Assembly: GCA_014529385.2 (NCBI GenBank)
Contig: CM043969.1
Span: 66,724,676-66,788,675, forward strand
DNA from: Adiantum capillus-veneris
Taxonomy: Eukaryota; Streptophyta; Polypodiopsida; Polypodiales; Pteridaceae
Reading direction: 5' to 3'
DNA length: 64,000 nt
How positions within the stretch are numbered: the first letter of the stretch is position 1; the number at the start of each line of letters is the position of its first letter. The translations under genes were made by a program, and so were the position numbers. Shown here in pieces: positions 44,430 to 57,800 of this stretch. Below the pieces are notes generated by a model. The model searched no databases. It saw nothing but the letters and a program-made list of their open reading frames with translations, and had not been told where the DNA came from.

Positions 44430-45600
44430 GTGAACCCAAAAATATGTCCAGAGCCAAACTCTCACCCATTGGAAATCAAGCTTCAACATTGTGACCGAAC
44501 GAGCATATACTTTGATTAAAACAGGCGTAGATATAGACGAGAGTCTACAATCTATGATGCCGTGGGTCCTAAAACCACAGAAACTCATATCATCGGAGAC
44601 CCACGAGATAGACAATATCAAGGTGAAGATAATGCTATCTATACCTTGACTTGGGGAATCATATATCACGTTTCACAGAGATACATAGGAAACTATACAT
44701 AAGGTTTACAAATGCCAAACATCGACAATGCTACATAATATTCCTTCACAATTCCAAAAGGTGAGATCAAACTAGAGTCAAACAGTCTTGAGCCTAGCTT
44801 GTAAATAAAGTTTTAGATCACCCTAGGAAGTGGGGAGCTACAAATTCATCAAGCTCAACACTTGTACCACAAAATTTGACACTAGTTAGAAGTCCTAGAA
44901 CTTCTAGCCAGACCTCTTCAAAGCAAAAACCATTGCAAGACCATATGGTTGTTGGAAGTTTCCAATTGTCCCAGATTCCTACAGAACATATGGACACATG
45001 CACGTATGAAGATCATCAAAGACAAAAGTTTTATCTGATCTCCACAAGTCAAATTCAAAAGCCAAAGAATCCAATAGTGTCCAAGCAATTGCATGTGACC
45101 AAGCTCACATATGCATATCGAGATGCAGATAACAACGAATACCAGCAAGTTCATGACCTCATACAAACCCCTACAGATGGTAAGCCTGAAGCTAGAGATT
45201 ATCTCTAGTTGATGTAAAGCCTAAAGCTGCTAGAACAGGTGAAGGATAGCTCAAAATCAACGAAAGCTAAAGCTTAAAGGGCTACACAAAGGTCACAACC
45301 AAAATCTCCTTGGAAGAGACAGATTCTTCCAGAAAGTACAATGGATCTCTTAAGATCAAAAGTTAGTCAAATGCAGGCAGTCAATGTTCAATAATTACAA
45401 GCAAAAGGTGCAATATCACATCCAAACAAACCAACTTCAACTGAAGCAAATAGTCAAATCAAAGAGATGTAGAAAAAAATCAATCTAGGGACACAACCAC
45501 AACAAAATCAGTCAATTCAAAAAGAAATCCTGAGAAGATCAAGTGCAACATCACTAGTGAACATGAAGAAAATTTGTCAAGCAAAGTAAAGCTGGATTTT
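44430..45600 (+). pseudogene. Unrecognised coding remnant of the 42.6-49.2 kb element
   Basis: Readable stretches include one near 44,545-44,700 containing YDAVGPKTTETHIIGDPRD and TLTWGIIYHVSQRYIGNYT, and an open frame at 44,876-45,208. These look protein-coding in composition but match no family I can name with confidence. They sit between the zinc knuckle and the protease-like segments, so they are probably part of the element polyprotein. Confidence 0.35.
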
Positions 45601-45719
45601 TAACTTAACAAGAACCTCGTGTCATTTTGCACTTGGAAGAAATGTGGCCACCCACAGCTAAAAGATGCTCTTGAATTCATTAAATTACTAGAATCAAACG
45701 AGAAAAATGCTGAGGAATC

Positions 45720-46790
45720 ATTTCCATCGCCATTCAAATAGGTTCAAAAACCCTCATTGCTCAATTTCATGTGATGCCAACAGAAGATATAACAGACAAC
45801 ATCATATTGGGAATGGCAATGGCCCAAAAGGTTCTAGAGGTACATAGTTCAAACAATGCAGTCTTCACACAAACAAACATTGAAGACCAAGACTGGTGAC
45901 CCACAGAAGACATTACACAGTCCTCAAGCACAATTAAAATGGAGACTGATTCCAAAGCAAATCTTATTGTAGATGATTCATCTCCACCCAATAGAACTTC
46001 AAAAAAGCTTAAAGAAGATCAGGCAACATCAAGTGAAGGAAGCAATAGAAAGTCCAATGGTCAGTCAATCATTGGCAGTTGAGTCAACATATGTAAGTCC
46101 CAATTGAAAACAAAGTCTCCAGTCACCTTCCATAGAGACCAAGCTAGATAAAGAAAATACTAAAGCAAAATGAGGACAAGGATCTTCAACAGAACTACTG
46201 ACATAGCTATAGTCCTCAACAGTGCAAATGGAGCAAGTGTCGAATGCAATGCTCTATTGGATCAAGAAGCAAAGTGCAATATGGTTTTAGAGAACACCTA
46301 GAGAATCCTTGAGATTACGCCATGCAAGCAAGATAATAGAGAAATCATGGGTATGGTTACAAGTCAAGAAGAAATGGTTGCTATCTGTAGCATCCAGAAG
46401 CATGAAGAGTAGGTAAAGTTTCAAGTAAAGCCTTCAAAAGACAAGCTTGCAGATGTCATCCTTGGAAATCAATGGTTAGACCAACACAAGACCTACAGAG
46501 AAGATACAATGTTAATACTCTCTTTCCCAAGTGGTAGCAAGCAACATTCACAGGCATTGTTATTGTTGGATTCACATTTGCAAATGTCACAAGAATCAAA
46601 TACAAATCTTAGAGAAAAAGGAAAGGCTAAAGTGGACCTTCCACCAACTAGCACAAAAGGTGTGACATTATATGCCTCAACATCAAAGAACCCTCATGGA
46701 TCAACTTCTTCAAGCAAATTAGGCTTTAGAAACTCCCAATCAATTGCTGAACCAAACAAAACCTCTAGGGAGACACCAGAGGTATGTTAG
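45720..46790 (+). pseudogene. Two aspartic-protease-like segments
   Basis: The first (about 45,725-45,840) reads IAIQIGSKTLIAQFHVMP...DNIILGMAMAQK, like the strand and L-G-M/x-x-W block of retropepsins but without a visible Asp-Thr-Gly upstream. The second (about 46,190-46,500) reads NALLDQEAKCNMV, where the active-site triad would be Asp-Gln-Glu rather than Asp-Ser/Thr-Gly, followed by ADVILGNQWLDQHKTY. An open frame continues to 46,790. Either the protease was duplicated or one segment is a different domain. Neither looks catalytic. Confidence 0.45.
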
Positions 46791-46799
46791 CCCAAGTAC

Positions 46800-48568
46800 T
46801 TGATAAAGAAAAAGAAAGTCATGCAAGTGTTTGTTCCGAGCAGTCTAGTAAAAGTCAATGATCCAGTGAGATTGAAAACGAAAGATCAACATAGAAAGAC
46901 AAACACATGGGATGGATAGCATCACAATGGAGTTCAAAAGAACAAGAGTACTATAGAGGTAACAAATAGATATGGGTACCAAAACTGAAGGTTATGGCAT
47001 TTGAAGTGCAATCGAGACCCTCCCATAGTAGAAGGTCCACTAGGTATCAACCTCGACACTATCCTAGGATACCTAAGAAGTGGTTACACAAAAGGACAAC
47101 ACCGAATGCTACTCAAGTCTACCACAACTCTCAAGAGGATACACAACAGAGACGAACTTCAAAGAATATTCTTCTTGGACAAAGGTTCTACAAAGGCTAT
47201 ATAGAGATTTGGCTACCAATTAGCCAAAGAACAACTGCAACTACAATAGAATTGCAGTTGCATCTCAAAATCTCAACAAGACCTTATGCTAGACAAAGTC
47301 ATCAAAAAGGCTACAAAGGTAATAAAGAGATTTGGATTCTTAAGTCTTCCAATGCTCTGAGTCAAGGGATGAATACCAAGACTCACCAAAAGCCTACAAC
47401 AACCTCAAAGGCCCCCTACAACAAGCCTAACTAGAAAATCAAATAGACAATGGAGTCTTCACAATCAAAGAAGGACAACCATATAAACATAGATGCAGAT
47501 TCAAAGATGATGAAACATGGATGGCAAAACAAACCTTTGCCAACATGGTCCTTCAATAATCCTCTTTTTGAAGATTTGAGCTTACTTTTACCAGATGACA
47601 TGTTTGTAGTAAGCACAAGAATGTGGAAATTCAAGTTGTTAGGGTGCAAAAAACACTCTTTGGCATAGTCAGAGTTGAGTTGCTGAGCCACAAAATGCGC
47701 AAAGCATTAGTCCCAAAGCTTCAAGTCATATTAACCTTTGTGCTAACAGTCATAGTTATTAGGCTTACGCTCAAGTTGGAAGAGTTGAGCATATCTAAGT
47801 CGTGTCGCTCATTTTGGGATGAGATGAGCATAAGAGTTAAAGTCTATTAACTTAATCATGGTGGGGTAACATAGAGTTCAACACTCACACACATTGCATA
47901 GTAAGATGAAAGCACATATCCTCGACAACAAAAACCCTTCCTAAAGGGGTGCCATCTTGTAAAGCCACGACATATGATTTTATAGCTACAACTTCTTTCT
48001 GAGGACCCTCAAAATTATTTCTTACACAACATATTGTTTTCCATGCATTTCTATGTATGCATATATAAGATGTTCCATCATTGCACATATGCATTAGACA
48101 CTCTTTTTTGCTTCCACCTATGCACCTTGAGCGGACTATAGCAGGAAAACCAACTTCTTAAATTACTACCCTCATATTTGCTACCCTTTTATTTCCATAT
48201 CCACGAGCAAATAATCCCTTCAGTACTTCATTACTATTTCCCATGCTAATAAGTACTCCAATAATGCATGTATCCCAAAGGCAATTTTTTTCCACTGTGT
48301 TTTTTCCCTTTGGTCATCTAGGTCTTAGATCCTAATTTAGATCCTCACCATTCTACTTCCTTTGTACATAGTCTTCATAAGTAAACAAAAGCCTCACCAT
48401 CATGTTGCTACAATGGACAAATGCGACATCATCTCTCACATCAGAGACAAACTTGGACCAATGAAGATGCTACATTAGAATAAACATATAGCCCATTGAA
48501 AACCAATCAAATACCTTCCAACCTCCACGGACACTTCTCAATAGTGCCCGAGGACGGGCACTAAAATC
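46800..48568. other. Unassigned interior of the decayed element
   Basis: Short open stretches (46,994-47,434 and 47,001-47,204 in different frames) show no RT, RNase H or integrase motif. The last 0.5 kb before the purine tract appears to be non-coding 3' UTR. Confidence 0.5.
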
Positions 48569-48580
48569 AAAAGGGGGGAA

Positions 48581-48607
48581 TGTTAACTGAGCCAATGTCA
48601 GTTAACA
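48581..48607. other. Perfect 10 bp inverted repeat at the LTR start
   Basis: TGTTAACTGA (48,581-48,590), 7-base spacer GCCAATG, TCAGTTAACA (48,598-48,607). Confidence 0.95.
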
Positions 48608-49168
48608 AAAGCTGATAAATACAGATACAAAGAAGCAGTGAATATTGGAGTTACACATTTTCACATTTTTCCAAAATGGCCATGTATTATAATTTCTCGA
48701 TTTATTTCAAGCCATTGTAATAATTGTAACGTATTACAGGCTCAATGGGAGTTCTAAGTTGTAGAGAATAGGTTAGTTAGTGTACCTAGGTTGCAGATTC
48801 AACAAGTTGCCTAAAGGCCTTGGGCGCCCGGACAATGCATTTTTTTACCCTAGGTATATAAGGCAACGTGTAAATGGAATTAGGGTTCTCAGCCTCATTT
48901 GTTGAGACCACTCTTTAGTGAGAGCTCATGAGGTGTGCGGCTATGGAGTCCTTGAGATTCTCCTTGATCATGTGACTTGCTTACCACTTAATGACATCCG
49001 GTCAATTGGATATCTATTGTTCATACAGTTCTTTGTATGGGGTATTCTTAGAGTTTGATAAGGAAGAAAATAGCAAGAGCAACATTGTGAGTCAACTAGA
49101 AGGAGGCAAAGGCGTTATAGTAGCATCGGAGGTTGTCATGAGTCAACACAAGACTCCATATTCCACAA
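48581..49168 (+). repeat. Probable 3' LTR
   Basis: Begins TGTTAACTGA directly after a 12-base purine tract. TATATAAGG at 48,855-48,863 could be a TATA box. The right end is placed tentatively at CCACA near 49,164-49,168, as no second LTR copy exists in the window. Confidence 0.55.
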
Positions 49169-50091
49169 TTGGGGGCACAAATTAATTTTAAAGGTGAATG
49201 GAATGTGTTTGAAGGTATTTACACACGTATCTCTCTAAATTTTGTAGTTTTTAAATTTAAAATTCCAAGGTAAATTTTAAACTCTGTTGATGGGATTGTA
49301 TTCAGCTTAAGTCTCTCTCGAGCTATGGTTGTGTATTTAGAAAATCCAGTTTTATTTCAATGGTTATGTTCATAGGATTAAGTTTGAAGCTTGAAAATTT
49401 TCCATCATGCTTTGTCTAAGTATTCTTAGGTGTAGCTTGGTCATTAGGAGGCCTCGTGATTTTATCACTTGTTTATTTTAGTTCAGTGTAGGGGAACATG
49501 TTCCTTAAAAATCATGACATCATTAGTACACTCCTTTTTCTTTCTATGAGGCTTTCATTTCAAGAGATTAACCAAAGAAACTTTGTGTCTTTTTGTAGCT
49601 CTTCAAATGGGGGCTAAAAATATGGAAAAATTAAGTTAAAACTCCTCAAATAAGAAAGGAACAATAGTGCAACCTTTTTTATTGGCAACACTTTTCTTAA
49701 AATTAAATACTAGTGTGACTACAATATTATTCCACTTAAATCTTAATCTCACTAAAATTGTTAGTGCTTTATGAGACCTGGCTCTTAGCATGATCTAATG
49801 AAAACACAAGTGGTAATCCACAATGTATGAACTCCACTTAGGTGCGACCATGATTTCAAATAGTGTTGCATGTTCTATAGGTGCCTTGGTTGCACAAATG
49901 TTTGGCATGCATTTATGTAGTAATGAACACTTTTTTGTATTTTAGGCCAATAGACACCTAGTCTCATCAATCTTTGGCATGTCTATGTTTCCCCATTGTG
50001 AATCTCAGTTGTTTGTATATGAGCCTAACTCAAGCACCCGCGCCTCTTATTTGGCTCTCTATAGAGCCTTAATATTCCATCAGTACCTTGC
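49169..50091. other. Unassigned AT-rich DNA
   Basis: No gene is recognised. It probably includes the 3' side of the minus-strand gypsy element beyond its RNase H. Confidence 0.5.
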
Positions 50092-51110
50092 TTATATAGC
50101 CTTCCAGCAATTAGCACGAGTGTTTGTATGCCTTTCAATCTTTAAAGATCCAATGGTGAGCAAAGGTATAAAATTTTCACTCCACCTTGGTACCATCTCC
50201 ATGTTAAAAAGATAAGAATCAAGCAAGTCATCATCTACTCCAATGGGTGCTTCTCCACGAGTCAATCTTGACAAATGGTCAGCCCTTTGATGTGTAGTTT
50301 CCTTTTTCACCACAACTATGAAATCAAGCTCAAGCAATACGATGAACCATCTGACAAGACATTCTGTATTGCAAGGTTTGTTCACCAAGTACAATAGTGG
50401 TTGATGATACACAAAGAAACCATTCCATAAACCATTACAATAGTGGTTGATTTATCGCATAAACCATTCCTAACCCTTCTCTCTCCATGGTCATGTAATT
50501 CTTTTCAGCACTATTCTACTAGAATAACATATAGGGAAATCCATGTTCCTCTCTCTAGGCTATGCTACAATGCATCTTATAGCATAAGCTGATGCATCTA
50601 TGTGGACACGAAAAATCTTTGTCCAATCAAGAGCCTTCAAAATTGGAGAAAAAATCAATCTCTATTTCAATGTTTGGAATGCTTCTTCACATTCATTAGC
50701 CCACTCAAATTTTGTGATAAGAGAGTAGAGAGGTTTGGCAATAATGCCATACACATAGATGAATCGTCTATAGTATTCACAATGGCTCATAAAGGCTTGT
50801 ACCTCCCTAACTTTCATAGGTCTTGGTAGAGCCACAAACACTTGAATCTTCTCTAGATTTATAGAAATGCCCTTCTTGTGGACACTATGTGCCCTAGAAT
50901 TTTTTCTTGTCTTACCATGAAGACATTATTTCTTTGGATTTAAGAAAATACGCTACATTTATCACTTCTCAAAGATCTTTTTCAAGTGCTCTATGTTCTT
51001 ATTTCTCAAGAGAGAATGCACACATAAGTCATCCATGTAAATCATTAAAAATTATCTTAGATACTCCTTGAAAGCATGACTCATCAGCCTTTGGAATGCG
51101 GTATCCTTGG
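50092..51110 (-). pseudogene. Ty3/gypsy reverse transcriptase and RNase H (minus strand)
   Basis: From high to low coordinate: FQRLMSHAFKEYLR (about 51,060-51,100), the active site FLMIYMDDLCVHS (about 51,015-51,055), RAHSVHKKGISINLEKIQ, ALPRPMKVREVQAFM (about 50,790-50,830), YYRRFIYVYGIIAKPL, then RNase H starting at DWTKIFRVHIDASAYA (about 50,585-50,635). The 106-codon frame at 50,092-50,412 follows, with LVRWFIVLLELDF, HQRADHLSRL and EMVPRWSENFIPLL, typical of the connection to integrase. YMDD and the first RNase H Asp are kept, but several stops are present. Integrase is absent. Confidence 0.85.
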
Positions 51111-51264
51111 CGCTGCATTGTTTGGGCCTTTTTGGTATTTCGATGGTGGCGGCAATGGTTGCATCCCCGGAAGTACATATGATCTTTCCCTTATGTAATT
51201 CTTGTTATAAAAACATTCATTCATTTCATGATTTTCCACTTTTGTTCAATCACTTCAAAACTTG

Positions 51265-52300
51265 TTACACTTTTGCTGCTATTGGTTGCTGTCGCACATT
51301 TAAATTCTCTCTATAGCCTTGCTTCATTCTCCTAGTCAATTCATCAACCAACCGATCAATACTCGGTATGGTTGGAGGTTGAACGTTTTGATTTGTTGTG
51401 AATTCACTTGTATTGGGAGAGGTACTACTGGTGGCATTGTCTGCATCTTCTGTCACCTCTCTGTAGGCTTAGAATTGTCAACTAGATGTAACACTTCTCT
51501 AGTGACTTGCTCAAATGTTGTGCAAGCTTTCAGGTGCACTCCTTCTTGAGAGTCTCGTTCCTCAAGCCCTCTATAAACAGGATTGATAGCCTCCTGTCTT
51601 GTGGTAACTTTCTTACATGAAACCTCTCTATGTACTGCTTAAAGCAAAGAAAAGTTTTTTTTCACTTTCTCATTCTCTTTCAGCTTGAAAGTGTAGATTT
51701 GGGACATACTATTGTGGTTGATTATCCTTTTAGATAATTAATCGATAAATTCACACAGAATTTGCTCTATAATTAGAAAATACCTATTGTTCAAAGGCTA
51801 GAACCACGTCAATGTTGTTCCTTCCAATGTCAATCCAAATCCTTCGTTTAATGAGTGTGGAAATCTGCAACTTGCTCAACTCTCAAAACTTATTTAAAGA
51901 GTGAAACATGAGCATATGGATCTCTTGATCCATTTTACTTCTTGGAAACACATTTAGCTACCTAGGATGGTCGCATAAATCATGTTTTTGAAACCATTAT
52001 CACAACTTCTAGCTCTCTTGATAGGAAATCTCTAGCCTCATAACCCCCACTAGGAACTCTAGTTGGAGTTCTTTATGTGGCTTGTCCTTGAAGATGCATA
52101 TCTATTGCTTTTATCGAGGTATTGGGAACTTTTGCAATATGTATCATACTAGGAGCTTCAATGCCCCTATAAGTAGTCATTGGAACCCTTGAACCCAAGG
52201 ATCCCATCAATGTAAGCATCAAAAACTCATGTTTACTCATCGAATCAGCCATTCTTGATCTTTGTGGATGCAATCTTCTCGTCTCTAGTCTAGTCTCCAA
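51265..52300 (-). pseudogene. Possible gypsy gag remnant (minus strand)
   Basis: Minus-strand fragments with MADSMSKHEFLMLTLMGSLG (about 52,190-52,250) and, nearer 51,300-51,450, SPNTSEFTTNQ and DELTRRMKQGYRENL lie 5' of the RT on the same strand, where gag would be expected. Between them only short broken frames are seen. Protease and the RT N-terminus appear deleted between 51,265 and 51,110. Assignment rests mainly on position. Confidence 0.35.
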
Positions 52301-54849
52301 TATAGTAGGTCTTGTGGTACTAATGGTGAGATAATATTGATAGAGTGGGTCTCCAAAATATGTATACCTATGGAGTTATCTCTTGTCTAATGTTGAATAT
52401 CTTCGTCCATACTTGTCAAGCATGATTATGTAGGTATCTATGCCTTCAATGTATGTAAAGACATACAATCTCTTGTGCTCTAACAACTCTCTAGTGTAGA
52501 GTTCATCACATTTTTTTTAGTGCATTTGATCACCATTATCATACTTGTACAACCCCGCGTGGGTGTTGTTCGTGTTTACTCATTTTGTCTCATTCACTTG
52601 TCTTGGTTTGGCCTTTGGCTTGTGTCTAACTTTGGCAGCTTATCTTTCAGCTCTATGTCAACTTTGTCTTTTGTGCTTGTCATTCTCCATTTTTCCACAA
52701 TATAGGAATTTTATACAACTAGATACATTATTCCCTCATCTTCAAAGTATCGATCACGACTATAGTCCACAGGTACTAGGTCTTAGAACTCTCTAGGCCT
52801 CTCCTCTAATTTTCTCGCAGTAGTGATCTATATTGTCTTTGTAAATCTTTGCACTAAATGTTTTCAAACTAATACTTGAAGTGGAGTAGTTTCATTTTGG
52901 GTGATGGTTGCAATGTTCCCACTCCCATGTTTGGTCCCTCTTTGAAACTCACCTAATTTAATCCCTCAGCCATGTAGGTATAAGATGTCTTTGATGATGT
53001 ATCAGATAGACTTTCCTCTATGATCAGCTCTAAGGGAGACAATGGTACTTGATTCACACTCTCTTTAGTGGAAATATTGCTCGACTGGTCTTATACAATA
53101 GGGTTTCTAATCAAGTAGAATCTACCTATCTCAAATATATTACGAAACAATTGCTCTTGCAAAACCCTTACCTGTTTCTCTTTGGTCGTTTTTAAATCTT
53201 TAACTTGGGATCACTTCAAGATGAAATTCTCTAGGCTTTGCAATTTGTACAACAAACACTTGATGGCTATGAGTTTATAGCCACTCTGTTAGTCAAAATT
53301 CTTAAATTGACAAAACAATCGTACTTTTAGCTCAAAACCCATCGTAGCTTACAGAATCCTCTAATGATGTCCAAATTATATTTTGAAAAGACCTCTAGGC
53401 TTCTTATGACTATATCTAGCTATGATATCATTCTGGTCTCGATCTATGACAAGGAAACATGGATCGTGATCCACGTACCTCTATGGCAGAATGTGATGAA
53501 ACTTTGCTCACAGCTTGCCCTTGGTACCCTGATAACATGTATGCTCTTTTTGTGTGATTTGGACTAGTTTAGGTCAACTAAAAGTCAAACCCTAGGTCTG
53601 ACTTTGCGGGTTTTCATGCTAAACTATGTTTGGCCCTTTTGGTCCACTTTGGGATTCTTTTTGCAATCTTGCTTTGGAAAGTTTGTTTCTATAGGTCTTT
53701 GCTAGAGTGTGTACAAGTCTCTGTCCAAAATCTCAAATGATGGACATGGATCACGATCCATTTTTGGAGGCCACATTAAGTTTTCTTGGTACCAATAGGA
53801 TTGTCATAATTACTAGATGCTATGGTATCAAACTTTTTGGCTTTGGACCTTTGGATTGAAAACTAAGTCAATTTTTGCACTCTCAAAGGACTCGAACAAT
53901 TTTGGGTTTTTAACTTGGGTTTGATGTTTAAATGTAAGAAACTTTGGGATTAGGCTATAAGTGGAGAGGTCTTGATCCCCAAATTGAACCACTTAAAGAT
54001 GCACGTATGTCTAAGGTATCCCCAGTTCCTTTTGGATTTGGACAAGAAAAAGTTGTAAACCCCCCAAATTTTGGTGAGATGGACTAGTTTTAGCTGTTTT
54101 CTCACAATTTCCTCAATTTAAGTGGCTTTTCAAACCTCAATTTGCTCCCAAACTTTGGTTTCAATTGATTGAAGACAATATCTATCAATTGGTCTCAGCT
54201 CTACTTCAATATGCCTCTGGGGGACATGGATCATGATTCATCTTCCACCACAAAATCTATTGAAATTTGTCACTTTGCTTTTGATGAGTTTGTTGAGGCC
54301 TTGGACACCAATTGTCTGGTTTTGAATCAGCTTTTAGGCCTCTACCATCAAATTTCAGTTTTTCAAAGTTATTGTCTTCTTTGACCAAAATATGGTTTTC
54401 AACCCTTAAGACCATATTAGGTATTATGGTAAAAATCTCGCATTATGGGAATCTTCAAATTAAGCATATTCATGACATTGGGAATTTCCCATTTAAAGTG
54501 GAAAAAAGCAAGGTACTATATTCATCTATGGGGCTAGGAGCCATAGATGATAATCTTGTAAATTGTGGTGTTGATAAACACCAAAACTAAAGAGAATACA
54601 TAGGAATGAACTAGAAAAAAACATGAATTAATTAAAGCGGAAAATATACAACCACCGATCTTGTTTATAAAATTGAGTAGTACAATGTCAATATAAACTC
54701 TCATATACTTATTCCTCATTTGATGCCATATCAAGCCTTTGATTGAAACATGGTTGATGTGCACGGGTCAGCCCTGTTTTGGCTTTTAGAGCATGCCTTC
54801 CAAGTACTTTAATTCAAGAAAATGTCCCTTATTTGTTTGGTCTCCAAGA
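52301..54849. other. Unassigned DNA with a recurring palindrome
   Basis: No gene is recognised in 2.5 kb. GGATCGTGATCC (53,461-53,472), GGATCACGATCC (53,748-53,759) and the variant GGATCATGATTC (54,228-54,239) each follow ACAT or CAT, suggesting diverged copies of one repeat about 290-480 bp apart. Confidence 0.5.
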
Positions 54850-57800
54850 TCAAAAAATTGTATCAACATTTTCGCACACTTGTGGGTCCTTGTAGCTTAT
54901 AGCCCAAAAACCCTTCCAACAATTGGTGTAAGCTTGAACATCAGTCATACCACTCTTTCTAGCACAAGGTGCCCAATATTGAATCAAAAGCTTTCTATAT
55001 TTTTGTGATGTAGGCTCTTTGTCAATGTTTGACAAAGCCATGGCAAGCCAGACATGATATATTTTTGTGTCACTTGGCAGTAGCATTACAAAGTTACCCT
55101 GTTGCACATCAATCATGGGGTCAAATTCTTCTCGTGGTCTATCTTGTTGAGGTCCAAAAAAATGATCATTCAGCTCTTCCAAGCCTAAGAACCTCTCTAT
55201 CCCTTGTTGAAAATTCATCACATTGCTTTGTAAGTGATGATGTTCCTGAGTTTTTGGCCAAAAATGTTCATACAACAATGCTTCTAATCTAATTTCTTTT
55301 CCAATCTCTTCGATCACCTTACTCCAATAATCTATCACGGGTCTATAGTACCTTGGCACACTTATACCACCTCCTAAATTTTGCCAAAACCTTATGTAAT
55401 TCTTTAGTCCTAGAATCAACTCCTCATGGGCCTTAACATATTGCACCATTTTGGTACCAAAGGAGGATCTCCTTGTGGTAACATTGGATTCACTTCACTG
55501 CCTGTTTTCCAAAGATGAATACTTCCACTCCAATTTGAAACACGTACATGTTCCTTATATTGCATCAATGGTGTTTGCTCTTGCATAAAGAACCTAAATT
55601 GAAGTGGTTTGGAGTGACCAACAAGTATGTCCTGTCCATCACAAAGATAGCCATCACAGTATTTCTTGAAATCACGAACCTTAGTGAGCAAGAATGGATC
55701 TTGAGATGAAGATGAGCTAGTTCTTAGTGTATCCATCAAATGTGGAAAATTATAAGTTTGTGTAAAGCTCAACTTCTCTAAAAACCTGCTAAACATGGCA
55801 TGTATGTCCTCATGTGTATGTCCAACCATTAAAAATCCTAGTTGGATGGTTTTGAAAACCCCCCTTGCAACAAGCAATGACAAGTATGCAAATAAATATC
55901 GGTTTTTATTATCCCTAGGACAATTATGCAATAAGTTCTCTAGCAACGTGCAAAATGTTGACCACTAATCCTCTTTTGCAATTTCAGGTGATTGAACTAT
56001 AGGCTCTTTGTCGTCACTCATGTTGTGGTAGTCTAAAGCATCCCTTGTGTTCAAAGCATGTAGTAGTGAAACATTGCTCCTCGAAAGCCCATTTGTTACC
56101 AGATCACCAAGTGGATGCTTATCCATCCTTTTTGAGTTGTGTAAACAACTAGCAATTGAGTCAACTGTAAGGTTTGGATCAGCTAGCCACATACCATTCA
56201 AAACAAAGTGTCCATAATGACCTTCTCCATGTCCATGAGTGATCATGCCAATTAGTGCCACCTGCAAATTGTAACCTGAATCCACACCCTTGGGAACAAC
56301 ACATAGTCTTGGAATTGTTGTCTTATTTTTATCCATCTTATCATGAACTATGCATACATATTTATTTGGTTGAGTTTTTGAAAATGTGTGCCATGCATAA
56401 TATAAGCTTCTGCAACTCTTCTCTTGTGCCATGTGAACTTCTCTCCCCCTCAAGAGGAGAGATCTTTCTTCAAGGTTAGGTCTAGCTTTCAATATTCCTT
56501 TGATTGCACTTAGAGAACTCACTTGTCTTTGTTAAGGTGACATATGGGTACTCTTTGTTCCAAATTCTATCAAAAGAAGACTTCGAAAGCTTTTTCTCAT
56601 ACCCCATTTGTTCAAGTGTCGTGTTGATTTTGCTTAAAATATCCACTTGTTTGTATGTTGATGGAATTACCAATTGAGTCTCCATTGAACCATCCAACAT
56701 TGTCCTACTTCTATGTGGCATCTTCTTAGAGTTGTTATCCACAAATTCATTGAGCAATGCTCTTGCTAAGCTAGTATGTTGAAGTCCTCTTCTCAATGTA
56801 CATGTGTTTCCATGCACATATTGACGCACATCGTTCTCAAAAGGTTTCCTTGTAGTGGTAAAATGACATCTTTGGTATTGCATGTAGCTCATACCATGCC
56901 CTACAACAAACAATAGTCCGATTTATCTTGAACTGGTACCGCACCTTCTCATCTTTTTGGTAGCATATAGAAAGAACATCATAAACATAGTTTGTTTGTG
57001 TCTTCTGAGGTTCTCCCCATAATTCCTTTCATAACCTCAAAACCATATGATGATCTGCATAATGACAACATTTTTTTGCACAACAATCAATACATGAAAC
57101 CCTTTGAACTGATTCAATTGATAGATAGAACCTAGAAGCTGGTTGTGCTTTTTCTTTTTGCTTCTTATTGATGAAAGTGTATCATCTCTCCCTTGAACAT
57201 TGAACTCCATTACCCTCATGACTTATTTGAGCATTGTCTTCATCGACAAATACATCTTCACATTGAGTATGCATTCCATCAATGGGAACAAAGCCTTGCA
57301 ATGGGCTCCCATCCAACATTGTTGTCTGTTTGATAGGCCATGTAACTAACATAATGCTACCCACTTCAACCACATTCTCATTGCTTGCATTTTCTCTTTC
57401 AATGGACCCACCCACACAATCAAGACCAAGTTCCTGGAAGTTGACATAATCATGTGAAAACACATATAAAATGGCTCCCTCATTGACAATGTGCATCATT
57501 GTTTCATCCTTTTAAAGAACCCTTTGATTTTTCCAAGATTCTTGTATCGATGTTTTAAACTCTAGGCTCGTTATTGGTACTACATCTGTAGCTTGTGCAT
57601 CCACATTATCCTCTTCCTCATCACCATTGTAGCTTGTTATTGATATTGTTTTTGTAGCTCGTGCATCCATACGATCCTCTTCCTCGTCACCATTGTAGCT
57701 TTGCATCGGTTCAAGTAAGTTGGCATTCACTACGGTAGACTGTATTTGAACCTTTGGCCACCGAATGGCACTCCAAAGTGAGCCTTGAAGGGAAGTAGTA

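Larger units (their letters stand above)
42642..49168 (+). mobile_element. Decayed retroelement with zinc knuckle, protease-like modules, PPT and LTR, no RT seen
   Basis: The plus strand contains a zinc-knuckle-like motif (43,757 on), two stretches resembling the second half of a retropepsin (45,725-45,840 and 46,230-46,490), a purine tract AAAAGGGGGGAA (48,569-48,580) and an LTR-like segment starting TGTTAACTGA at 48,581. No reverse transcriptase, RNase H or integrase could be read in the 2 kb after the protease. It may be a gypsy-type element that lost pol, or a very old endogenous pararetrovirus-like sequence; the LTR and PPT favour the first. Frames are heavily broken. Confidence 0.5.

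Noticed and set aside
44430-44700. Definite endogenous pararetrovirus call
   Set aside because: Knuckle and protease-like segments are compatible, but a purine tract and LTR are present and no Caulimoviridae-specific motif could be recognised.
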